Part shown: piece by piece, positions 6,930 through 14,156 of the stretch
Numbering within the stretch: position 1 is the first letter of the stretch
How the letters are laid out: each line of letters opens with the position of its first letter
Assembly: GCA_900766585.1 (NCBI GenBank)
Contig: CAAFVV010000030.1
Location: 1 to 64,000, forward strand
Reading direction: 5' to 3'
Length of the DNA stretch: 64,000 bases
DNA from: Clostridia bacterium
GTDB taxonomy: Bacteria > Bacillota > Clostridia > Oscillospirales > Acutalibacteraceae
Position numbers and translations under genes: made by a program
The notes under the pieces: generated by a model
The model's input: the letters and a program-made list of their open reading frames with translations, nothing else
Told to the model about the DNA's origin: nothing
Database searches by the model: none

Positions 6930-7283
6930 ATGATTTTACATTGCATGAAAAAAGCGACATGGGAAGAACGAAAAGATAAAGAATGCTGGGGGCAACGTAA
7001 TATAAACGATGAGGGCTTTATCCATTGCTCGACTGTTGAATACTTTTGGAGAGTGGCAGTAAATTTTGCTTCTGTTGAGGATGATATGGTGCTGCTCTGC
7101 ATTAACGAAGAAAAATTAAACGCCGAGGTTCGGTATGAGGATAGCGATAATTGCGGAAGGGCCTATCCGCACATTTACGGTTTGGTTAACAATGATGCCG
7201 TAATGAAGGTGCTTCCGTTTTTAAGAAATGAAGATGGTACCTGGATGAAAAACCCGGAGTTTGCGGACATCCCGGATAAATAG
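6930..7283 (+). CDS. DUF952 family protein
   Basis: This 117-residue protein resembles the DUF952 family (PF06108). It starts with the pattern ILHCMKKATWEE, has the GFIHCST segment (about residues 29-35) that is the family's hallmark, and the late RAYPHIYG motif with YGLVNNDAV. The biochemical role of DUF952 proteins is not established. Base composition is clearly lower in GC than the neighbours. It has its own promoter and terminator-like hairpin, so it looks like a self-contained acquired gene. Confidence 0.75.
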   Translation: MILHCMKKATWEERKDKECWGQRNINDEGFIHCSTVEYFWRVAVNFASVEDDMVLLCINEEKLNAEVRYEDSDNCGRAYPHIYGLVNNDAVMKVLPFLRNEDGTWMKNPEFADIPDK

Positions 7284-7403
7284 GAAAAATGGGCTTATGG
7301 GAACAGCCAACCACGATACAGAGGGATATAGAGATATATCGAATCCATTACGAAAGAATATACCTTGTGGACTGCGCCCTCGTGGATGAACCGATGAAAG
7401 CAG

Positions 7404-7431
7404 AAAAGGTATGACCGAAATCATACCTTTT
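7404..7431. terminator. Hairpin downstream of the DUF952 gene, probable bidirectional terminator
   Basis: Arms AAAAGGTATGA (7404-7414) and TCATACCTTTT (7421-7431) pair perfectly around CCGAAA. A T-run is available in both directions. It separates the DUF952 gene from the leftward MBL gene; the stem is rather AT-rich. Confidence 0.6.
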
Positions 7432-7491
7432 CCACAGAAACAATATTTTAGTGTTTTATGAGCGCTGTCCTTTTTGTGCGGCTTTTGGGCA

Positions 7492-8328
7492 TTATTCAAA
7501 CACATAGTCACCGAAAGCGGCGGGAAAGCTCGCCTGTACATGCAGCTGCTCCATCCACTCCCGCGTCTGCAGTGTGCGCCACGGACCGGAGTCCCGCCCG
7601 CCGCCGTTGTCGTTTTCCCAAAGCCAATCCGGCGTCGGATACAGACAGATTTTCGGTTCAATCAGGCTGTACATGTCAAAGGTGACGCCGTTTTGCCCGT
7701 GGTGCGCCATCTGTACGATGTCGCAGCGCAATTTATTGCGCGACTCGTTGACAAGGATTTTTTGCCCCTCCGGCGCCAGGTCGGCAAGGAACAGAACGTC
7801 CCTTTTCGGGAATCCGACGCGCAATACAATACTCGTATCATTTACACTGGGCATGTTTTCGTAATCCGGCAGGGAGTTGAGTACCTTGATGCTCACGCCG
7901 AAGTCGAAGCAGTCCCCGCGGCCGATCCGCACGGTGGGGATCCCGCTTTTGGGGAGCAGTTCCCAAAAAGCGGCGAAGTGCTGCTGCTGATTTTCCCGCG
8001 CAATGGCGGGCCAGTCAGGCGACGGGAACGAAAAATAAATGCCGTCGATCGTCAATTTGAGCTTTTCACGCTCTAAAAGCCGCAGAAGCGTGCCGTAGTG
8101 GTCGTCGTGCGCATGGGTGAGAAACCAGGCGGAAACGTGTCCGCCCTTTTCGCGCAGAACACCTTCCAAAAAGTCGGCGTCCTCGTCACAGCAGTTGCCG
8201 CCGTCGATCATGATGAGTCGGCCGTCGGGGCTTTCGATCAGATAGGACATCATCTGCACGTGGCTCTTGTTGGAAAACTGATACAGCTTTCCGCCTCCCA
8301 GATTCAGATACACATGATTGACAGACAT
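7492..8328 (-). CDS. Metallo-beta-lactamase fold hydrolase (ComEC/Rec2-domain-like)
   Basis: This 278-residue soluble protein starts at ATG 8328 behind GAGGAATG. The metal-binding motif THAHDDHYG gives His72, His74, Asp76 and His77. Further ligands are likely in the DTSIVLR/FLADLA region and in MAHHGQNG. The overall layout, with HHGQNG and a late YPTPDWLW, resembles stand-alone relatives of the ComEC C-terminal hydrolase domain rather than lactamases. The substrate is unknown. It lies downstream of rpmB in the same direction but after an apparent terminator, so it is probably transcribed separately. Confidence 0.75.
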   Translation of the reverse strand: MSVNHVYLNLGGGKLYQFSNKSHVQMMSYLIESPDGRLIMIDGGNCCDEDADFLEGVLREKGGHVSAWFLTHAHDDHYGTLLRLLEREKLKLTIDGIYFSFPSPDWPAIARENQQQHFAAFWELLPKSGIPTVRIGRGDCFDFGVSIKVLNSLPDYENMPSVNDTSIVLRVGFPKRDVLFLADLAPEGQKILVNESRNKLRCDIVQMAHHGQNGVTFDMYSLIEPKICLYPTPDWLWENDNGGGRDSGPWRTLQTREWMEQLHVQASFPAAFGDYVFE

Positions 8329-8369
8329 AGACCATTCCTCCGCAGTGATAAAATAATGAAAGAAGCGTA

Positions 8370-8417
8370 AAAACAAAAAATCCAATGGAAACAGCCGTGC
8401 GGGCGTTGTCCATCGGA
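8370..8417 (-). terminator. Terminator downstream of rpmB
   Basis: Read leftward, arms at 8409-8417 and 8381-8389 pair over nine bases (one G-U) around a 19-base loop and are followed by a T-rich run (complement of 8369-8380). Confidence 0.55.
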
Positions 8418-8458
8418 CTTTTCATCGTATTCATGTTGGGGATAAGGCAGCGCAGAGC

Positions 8459-8647
8459 TTACAGCGCGCGCACGACCTTACCGGAACGCAGGCAACGGGT
8501 GCAGGCGTACACATGGGTCGGACTACCGTTCACCATCGCTTTGACACGGCGGACATTCGGCTTCCAAGCGCGATTCGCACGCCGATGGGAGTGGGAAACG
8601 CGGATACCAAACGTAACGCCTTTGCCGCAGAATTCACATTTTGCCAT
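8459..8647 (-). CDS. rpmB: Large ribosomal subunit protein bL28, zinc-ribbon form
   Basis: This is the 62-residue ribosomal protein L28. Two CXXC pairs (Cys4/Cys7 in CEFCGKG and Cys49/Cys52 in CTRC) mark the zinc-binding form. The conserved core VSHSHRRANRAWKPN lies between them. The ATG at 8647 follows AAAGGAGG closely. As often in Clostridia the gene stands alone, with its own promoter and terminator. Many bacteria keep a zinc-free paralogue for zinc limitation; none is in this window. Confidence 0.95.
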   Translation of the reverse strand: MAKCEFCGKGVTFGIRVSHSHRRANRAWKPNVRRVKAMVNGSPTHVYACTRCLRSGKVVRAL

Positions 8648-8693
8648 ACTTTCTGCACCTCCTTTGCATGAGGGATATTTACACAACAGTGGT

Positions 8694-8722
8694 ATTATAG
8701 CAGAACACGTGCAGAAAAGCAA
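8694..8722 (-). promoter_or_regulatory. Sigma-A promoter of rpmB
   Basis: Read leftward, -35 TTGCTT (complement of 8717-8722) and -10 TATAAT (complement of 8694-8699) are separated by 17 bases. The start is about 45 bases further on. It diverges from the rpsB promoter. Confidence 0.75.
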
Positions 8723-8794
8723 GCGTTTTTTGAAAAAAGTTTTCTTTTTCCGTAAAAAAACGCCGATTTTTCAAAAAAAGATGGCCGTTTGCTC

Positions 8795-8823
8795 TTTACA
8801 AATGAAGATATAAGTGATATAAT
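8795..8823 (+). promoter_or_regulatory. Strong sigma-A promoter of rpsB-tsf
   Basis: TTTACA (8795-8800) and a perfect TATAAT (8818-8823) have the ideal 17-base spacer. About 100 bases of leader follow before rpsB. Ribosomal protein leaders often carry autoregulatory structure, but no known S2 leader motif was recognised. Confidence 0.85.
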
Positions 8824-8930
8824 AGCAAGGCTAATGCAACACACACGCAGAAACAGAAGACCGACCGGTGCTGTTTTTTTCAGTCGTCGGCGTGAGTTCT
8901 GCGGAGGTAAAACCAAGGAGGAAAAACACT

Positions 8931-9680
8931 ATGGCAGTCGTATCTATGAAACAGTTGTTGGAGGCCGGCGTACACTTCGGTCACCAGACCCGCCGTTGGA
9001 ACCCGAAAATGGCTCCGTATATCTTCACGGAGCGCAACGGGATCTACATCATTGATCTGCAGAAGACCGTGCGCAAGCTCGAAGAGGCATATATGTTTGT
9101 GCGCGAGCTTTCCGCGAACGGCAGCACTGTGCTGTTTGTCGGCACGAAGAAGCAGGCGCAGGATTCCATCCGCGAGGAAGCGACCCGCGCCGGCGCTTAC
9201 TATGTCAATGCCCGTTGGCTCGGCGGTATGCTGACCAACTTCCGCACCATCCGCGGCCGCGTGGCGCGTCTGAGCCAGCTCAAGACGATGCAGGAGGACG
9301 GCACGTTCGACCTGCTGCCGAAAAAGGAAGTCATCCGTCTCGAGCATGAGATCGAGAAGCTCGAGAAGTTCATGGGCGGCATCAAGGATATGAAGAAGCT
9401 CCCCGGCGCCCTGTTTGTGGTCGATCCGCGCAAGGAGCGCATCGCGGTCTCCGAGGCGAAGAAGCTCGGTATTCCCGTTGTGGCTATCGTGGACACCAAC
9501 TGCGATCCCGATGAAGTGGATTATGTGATCCCCGGCAACGATGATGCCATCCGTGCGGTCAAGCTGATCGCCGGCACGATGGCGGATGCGCTGATCGAGG
9601 GCCGTCAGGGTGAGGCCGATGCCGCTGAGGAAGCGGAAAAGGCCGAGGGCGAGACTGCCGAAGCCGAGAGCGCGGAATAA
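8931..9680 (+). CDS. rpsB: Small ribosomal subunit protein uS2
   Basis: This 249-residue protein has the S2 hallmarks LLEAGVHFGHQTRRWNPKM (residues 8-26), the RWLGGMLTNF motif, and the VDPRKER and GIPVVAIVDTNCDP segments. The C-terminal 25 residues are an acidic alanine/glutamate tail, common in Clostridia. The ATG at 8931 follows AAGGAGG. S2 joins late in 30S assembly. The gene forms the usual two-gene operon with tsf, 40 bases downstream. Confidence 0.97.
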   Translation: MAVVSMKQLLEAGVHFGHQTRRWNPKMAPYIFTERNGIYIIDLQKTVRKLEEAYMFVRELSANGSTVLFVGTKKQAQDSIREEATRAGAYYVNARWLGGMLTNFRTIRGRVARLSQLKTMQEDGTFDLLPKKEVIRLEHEIEKLEKFMGGIKDMKKLPGALFVVDPRKERIAVSEAKKLGIPVVAIVDTNCDPDEVDYVIPGNDDAIRAVKLIAGTMADALIEGRQGEADAAEEAEKAEGETAEAESAE

Positions 9681-9720
9681 TTGACCGCATCTGATTTAAG
9701 GATCAAGGAGGAAAACGATA

Positions 9721-10644
9721 ATGGCATTTACAGCAAAGGACGTCGTCGCTCTCCGTGAGCGCACCGGCGTCGGCATGATGGATTGCAAGAAGGCGTTGAC
9801 CGAAGCCGACGGCGATATGGACAAGGCCATTGATATTCTGCGTGAAAAGGGCCTGGCGAAGCAGGCGAAAAAAGCCAGCCGTGTGGCGGCTGAGGGCGTG
9901 GCGTATGCGACGGTCGATGCGGATAAGAAGGTCGGTGTTCTGGTGGAGGTTAACTCCGAGACCGACTTTGCCGCGAAGAGCGACAAGTTCATGAATTTCG
10001 TTAAGACTGTGGCGCAGACCATCATCGACGGCAATCCCGCCGATGTGGATGCGCTGATGGCGATGACCTGCCCGACCGGCGCGACGCTCGCTGACGAGCT
10101 GCGCGACAAGGTCATGGTGATCGGCGAGAACCTCAGCGTGCGCCGCTTTGTCCGCTATGAGGGCGATTGCGTCTCTTATGTCCACGGCGGCGGCCGTATC
10201 GGTGTGCTGGTTCGCTTTGAGGCGGATGCCGCTGCTTCCGGCAGCGAAGCGCTGGTGGCCTGCGGCAAGGATGTGGCCATGCAGATCGCTGCGCTGAATG
10301 CGCCGTATCTCGATAAGTCCACGGTTCCCGCTGCGGATCTGGCTCACGAGAAGGAAGTGCAGCTTGCGCTGATCCGCAACGATCCGAAGAATGCCAACAA
10401 GCCCGAGAATATTCTCGAGAAGATGATCGAAGGCAAAATGAAGAAGTTCTTCGAGGAGAACTGTGTCATGCAGCAGGCGTTCGTCAAAAACGGCGATCAG
10501 ACGGTCGAGCAGTATGTGGCGGAGTGCGCCAAGGCTGCCGGCGGCGAGATGAAGGTCGTCGAGTTTGCCCGTTTTGAAAAGGGCGAGGGCATTCAGAAGC
10601 GCGAGGATGATTTCGCGGCGGAAGTCGCCAGCATGGTAAAGTAA
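9721..10644 (+). CDS. tsf: Translation elongation factor Ts
   Basis: EF-Ts, 307 residues, catalyses GDP release from EF-Tu. The N-terminal UBA-like module carries the invariant VVALRERTGVGMMDCKKAL stretch. The core has the TDFAAKSDKF motif that touches EF-Tu, and the second half holds the dimerisation region. Start ATG 9721 follows AAGGAGG, 40 bases after rpsB. A strong terminator begins 19 bases after the stop, so rpsB-tsf is a closed unit. In some genomes pyrH and frr follow; here they do not. Confidence 0.97.
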   Translation: MAFTAKDVVALRERTGVGMMDCKKALTEADGDMDKAIDILREKGLAKQAKKASRVAAEGVAYATVDADKKVGVLVEVNSETDFAAKSDKFMNFVKTVAQTIIDGNPADVDALMAMTCPTGATLADELRDKVMVIGENLSVRRFVRYEGDCVSYVHGGGRIGVLVRFEADAAASGSEALVACGKDVAMQIAALNAPYLDKSTVPAADLAHEKEVQLALIRNDPKNANKPENILEKMIEGKMKKFFEENCVMQQAFVKNGDQTVEQYVAECAKAAGGEMKVVEFARFEKGEGIQKREDDFAAEVASMVK

Positions 10645-10663
10645 TTCAAACAGGCTTTCTCTG

Positions 10664-10692
10664 AAAAGCGGGAGGAACTTCCTCCCGCTTTT
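10664..10692 (+). terminator. Terminator of rpsB-tsf
   Basis: Arms 10664-10676 and 10680-10692 pair over 13 bases around a three-base loop, with the downstream arm ending in the T-run CTTTTTT. Confidence 0.9.
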
Positions 10693-10728
10693 TTGTATAA
10701 TGTTATCAGACCGAAGGGGAGAAAGGCA

Positions 10729-11412
10729 ATGTCAACCATACCTATCCATACAATCGCATCAGTCAGGACCGATCTGCCTGAAAAGTTCGGTGTGCCGCGG
10801 CAGAGCGGTCTGGCTGATCTGCCGGCGCGTATTGTTTTTGAGGAGCCGTACCGCAATGCGGACGCTCTGCGCGGCATTGAGCAGTACTCTCATCTGTGGA
10901 TCGTCTGGCTTTTCTCGGAGGCTCAGCGGGAAAACTGGTCGCCGACGGTACGGCCGCCGCGCCTCGGCGGCAACCGGCGGGTCGGTGTTTTTGCTACCCG
11001 CTCGCCGTTTCGCCCCAACCCGATTGCCCTCTCTTCCGTGCGGCTGGAACGGGTCGAGCGGCATACCCCGGAGGGACCGATCCTGTACATTCGCGGCGCG
11101 GATATGATGGACGGTACCCCCGTGCTGGACATTAAACCGTATCTGCCCTATACAGACGCACACCCCGATGCCTGCGGCGGCTTTGCCGAGCATGCCAAAG
11201 CCTATACGCTTGAGGTTGTGTTTGCGCCGAAATGCGAGGGCATATTATCTCCCGAAAAAGAAAAGATCCTGTGCCAGCTGTTGGCACAGGATCCGCGTCC
11301 GGCGTATCAGGATGATCCGAGCCGGGAATATCGCTTTACTTTTTCAGGGCATTGCGTGCGTTTTTTTGTTTGTGATCAAATTTTGACCGTGACCGGCGTA
11401 GATTGCCTGTGA
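10729..11412 (+). CDS. trmO: tRNA (N6-threonylcarbamoyladenosine-37-N6)-methyltransferase TrmO
   Basis: This 227-residue protein belongs to the TsaA/TrmO (UPF0066, YaeB) family. It uses SAM to methylate t6A37 in tRNA-Thr reading ACY codons. Recognisable elements are the start IHTIASVRTDLPEKFGVPRQ, the IEQYSHLWIVWLF strand, RPPRLGGNRRVGVFATRSPF and RPNPIALSS, and the DIKPYLPY motif near residue 138. Start ATG 10729 follows a GGGGAGAAAGG region. It stands alone behind the tsf terminator and ends 12 bases from a convergent gene. Confidence 0.9.
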   Translation: MSTIPIHTIASVRTDLPEKFGVPRQSGLADLPARIVFEEPYRNADALRGIEQYSHLWIVWLFSEAQRENWSPTVRPPRLGGNRRVGVFATRSPFRPNPIALSSVRLERVERHTPEGPILYIRGADMMDGTPVLDIKPYLPYTDAHPDACGGFAEHAKAYTLEVVFAPKCEGILSPEKEKILCQLLAQDPRPAYQDDPSREYRFTFSGHCVRFFVCDQILTVTGVDCL

Positions 11413-11424
11413 AGCCATTCCGCT

Positions 11425-11871
11425 TTACAGAAAAACACGCAGCTTATCGGTCAGATCCTGCTCCATTTTGATCAGCCGCGTGCACATGTCCAGTGCCTGT
11501 GAGGATGCATCCTTGTATTGGTTGACATATTTGCTCAGGCTTTTGATACCCATGTGGCAGCCGTCGGTCATCAGCGAAGCAATCTGCTGATCGGTGTTGT
11601 TGACCATCATTTTCATACTTGTCGTGACCCAGGAGCTGATCGTTCCCATGACCGGCGGCTCTTTGTCCGGCTCGCCGTATTCGTTAAGCAGTGCGTGCAG
11701 GTCATTGCCGAGCTTCTCGTGCTCCTGAAGCGAATGGGACAACAGGGCGTTCAATTTTTCAGAGGCGGTGTTGTCCAGCACCTGTCGAATGCTTTTGACT
11801 GCCATTTTTGTCCCGGAATCGCACTCCTGCAACAGAGCAACGGTGTCCTGCACAGCATTTTCTTTCACCAT
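11425..11871 (-). CDS. Predicted four-helix protein, DUF2383-like
   Basis: This 148-residue, all-helical, soluble protein has repeated amphipathic stretches and histidine/glutamate pairs (SLQEHEKLGNDLH) that recall the ferritin-like DUF2383 family (PF09537). Metal binding is not demonstrable from sequence. The ATG at 11871 is preferred because GGTGGAG lies eight bases upstream; a GTG 15 bases earlier would sit on that site. Proteins of this group occur mainly in spore-forming Clostridia. It is the last gene of a leftward series, 39 bases after the radical SAM gene. Confidence 0.55.
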   Translation of the reverse strand: MVKENAVQDTVALLQECDSGTKMAVKSIRQVLDNTASEKLNALLSHSLQEHEKLGNDLHALLNEYGEPDKEPPVMGTISSWVTTSMKMMVNNTDQQIASLMTDGCHMGIKSLSKYVNQYKDASSQALDMCTRLIKMEQDLTDKLRVFL

Positions 11872-11910
11872 AGCGTTTATCTCCACCTTTCACCGGTAGT
11901 GTGCATCCGC

Positions 11911-12798
11911 TCAGGCAGATTTATGCACACCGGTCAGATCAAAGGTGGGGATTTTTTCTGTTCCGCTGCATCCGTATTGCTGGATAAATCCGCTTTCCCA
12001 ACCGAGAGATTCGACGTAATCCCGTATTTTACGGTACTCGCGGCGGGTCAGAGGGCGGTCGAGCGGAGAGGGAAGCTCGCCGATCGGCGTATACTGCATC
12101 AACACGCTCACCGTCGCCTCCGGCAGCTCCTCGCGCAGCCACCGGAGGACCTCCATGGAATTTACGGTGTGACCCGGGATGACAAGATGGCGGACGATCG
12201 TGCCGCAGCGGGCCATACCGTCGTCGCCGAGGGACAGAGGCCCGGTCTGGCGGAGCATCTCCCGCAGGGCAGGACGGGCAAAAACGGTATAATCGGCAGC
12301 GCCGGACAGCTCGGCAGCCAGAGTATCACCGTCGTATTTCAGATCGGGCAGATAAATGTCGATAATTCCCTCGAGCGCGCGCAGCGTCTCCACCCGCTCA
12401 TAACCGCTGCTGTTATACACCAGCGGAACCGGCGGGCGATACCGCTTGACTGCGTCAAGGATAGCCGGAACAAAAGCGGTCGGATTGACAAAATTGATGT
12501 TGTGCGCTCCCTGCGCGACCAGCTCCGCCATAATCTCCGCCAGCCGCTCGGCTGAGACGATTTCGCCGTAATCCTGTTGGCTGATACGGTAGTTCTGGCA
12601 GAAGCGGCAGCGCAGAGCACATCCGCTGAAGAAAATGGTGCCGGAGCCGCGTGTGCCGCTGATCGGCGGCTCTTCTCCGTAGTGCAGCGCCGCCCGCGCC
12701 AGCTGCGGTCTTGCGGGCATACGGCAAACGCCCGCCCCCGTTTCCTTATCGCGCACGGCCCTGCACATTCTCGGACAGAGGGAACATGTAAAGCTCAA
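11911..12798 (-). CDS. Radical SAM protein, pyruvate-formate-lyase-activase-like (PflX type)
   Basis: This 295-residue protein has the radical SAM motif CALRCRFC (Cys60, Cys64, Cys67), here CX3CX2C. Four extra N-terminal cysteines (Cys5, Cys8, Cys12, Cys25) suggest a second cluster or zinc site. The layout matches the PflX/YgkA-type group of activase-like proteins of unknown target. The start is TTG 12798: the perfect GGAGGTGA seven bases upstream overlaps the stop codon of cca, so translation of the two is probably coupled. No glycyl-radical enzyme gene is nearby. Confidence 0.8.
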   Translation of the reverse strand: MSFTCSLCPRMCRAVRDKETGAGVCRMPARPQLARAALHYGEEPPISGTRGSGTIFFSGCALRCRFCQNYRISQQDYGEIVSAERLAEIMAELVAQGAHNINFVNPTAFVPAILDAVKRYRPPVPLVYNSSGYERVETLRALEGIIDIYLPDLKYDGDTLAAELSGAADYTVFARPALREMLRQTGPLSLGDDGMARCGTIVRHLVIPGHTVNSMEVLRWLREELPEATVSVLMQYTPIGELPSPLDRPLTRREYRKIRDYVESLGWESGFIQQYGCSGTEKIPTFDLTGVHKSA

Positions 12799-12805
12799 CC
12801 GCTTG

Positions 12806-14137
12806 TCACCTCCACTCTGCCGCCAAATGAAGAAGCGCCTTCCGTTCATTGGGGCAGGTGCCGTCAATCACTGCCGCCAAAAGCCGGTCGAGCGTTTCTC
12901 CCAGTGCCTTTCCGGGCGGGTAGCCGATTGCCAGCAGATCCGAACCGTCGATCGCGAGATCCCGCACGGTATAACAGGCGTGATCGGCCAGCAGCGCCTT
13001 TACCATTGTGGTCAGCGCATCAGCTTTTTCGGTGCGGTAGCGGACAGCCGCCGATTTGGCGAGATCGTCCGCCCGCTGGATCTGGATCAGCTGTAAAAGC
13101 GCCTCCGGTCCGATGCGGTTGAGCCATTTTGTCAGACAGGGGGCATTCGGCATCAGATCGGCATCGTGATAGCGGATCAGCAGGCAGACGCGCTCTCTGA
13201 GCTGATTACTGGCGTGAAGCCGGCGCAGCACCGTGTCGGCGATCTCGGCGCTTTTTCCTTCATGCCCTTTAAAATGACCGCGGTGCTGGGCGTCCATGGT
13301 AAAGGTATGCGGTTTTCCGGTGTCGTGCAGGAGCATAGTCCACCGCATATAGGCACAGGACGGTACATTTTCCAGCGCCCGCAGGGTATGGGTGTAGACA
13401 TCGAAATTATGGTAGGGAGAGTGCTGCTGAAAGCCGAAGCAGGGGGTCAGCTCGGGGATAAATACCGCGATCACGTCCGAAAATTCCTCCAGAACCGGGC
13501 GCACGCCGTTTCCGCAGAGCAGCTTGGTCATCTCACTGTAGTTTCGCTCGGAAGCGATATGCGCCAGCGACGCGCGGCACCGGTGAACGGCATCGGCGGT
13601 TTCCGGCGCGATCCGCAGCTGAAGCGCAGACGCAAACCGCAGCGCACGCAGAATACGCAGGGCGTCCTCGTTAAACCGTTCGGTCGGATCGCCGACACAG
13701 CGCAGACGCCGCCGCGCCAGATCCTCCTGTCCGCCGTAGAAATCAATCAGTCCGCCGTCGGGATGATACGCCATGGCGTTGATGGTGAAATCACGCCGCG
13801 CCAGATCCTCCTTGAGCTCGCGGGTAAAGCGCACCTGATCGGGGTGGCGGTGATCGGAATAGGCGCTTTCCACCCGATAGGTCGTGATCTCCGCCGTATT
13901 GCCATCGCCGTCAATGGCGGTGACGGTGCCGTGCTTGAGGCCGGTGTCGGCAATGCGGAATCCCGAAAGAGATTGTTTGACCTGCTCGGGCGCGGCGGAC
14001 GTGGTGATATCCCAGTCCTTCGGCGTGCTGCCCAGCATCAGGTCGCGCACGCAGCCGCCGACCAGATAGGCTTCAAAGCCGTTTTCATTCAGTTGTCTGA
14101 CGATCCGCTCTGTGTAGTCGGGTATGGTCCATTTCAT
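12806..14137 (-). CDS. cca: CCA tRNA nucleotidyltransferase
   Basis: This 443-residue class II nucleotidyltransferase adds or repairs the 3' CCA of tRNAs. It shows the LVGGCVRD motif (25-32), catalytic DWD (Asp41, Asp43), RRDFTINAM and the RFNEDALRILRALRFA neck motif. An HD domain with LLHDTGKP and later HHD-type residues follows, as in multifunctional or A-adding forms. A start at ATG 14137 is supported by GGAG nearby. The gene lies 19 bases after the CotH gene and is coupled to the radical SAM gene downstream. Confidence 0.93.
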   Translation of the reverse strand: MKWTIPDYTERIVRQLNENGFEAYLVGGCVRDLMLGSTPKDWDITTSAAPEQVKQSLSGFRIADTGLKHGTVTAIDGDGNTAEITTYRVESAYSDHRHPDQVRFTRELKEDLARRDFTINAMAYHPDGGLIDFYGGQEDLARRRLRCVGDPTERFNEDALRILRALRFASALQLRIAPETADAVHRCRASLAHIASERNYSEMTKLLCGNGVRPVLEEFSDVIAVFIPELTPCFGFQQHSPYHNFDVYTHTLRALENVPSCAYMRWTMLLHDTGKPHTFTMDAQHRGHFKGHEGKSAEIADTVLRRLHASNQLRERVCLLIRYHDADLMPNAPCLTKWLNRIGPEALLQLIQIQRADDLAKSAAVRYRTEKADALTTMVKALLADHACYTVRDLAIDGSDLLAIGYPPGKALGETLDRLLAAVIDGTCPNERKALLHLAAEWR

Positions 14138-14156
14138 TCGCGGTCGCTCCTTTATT

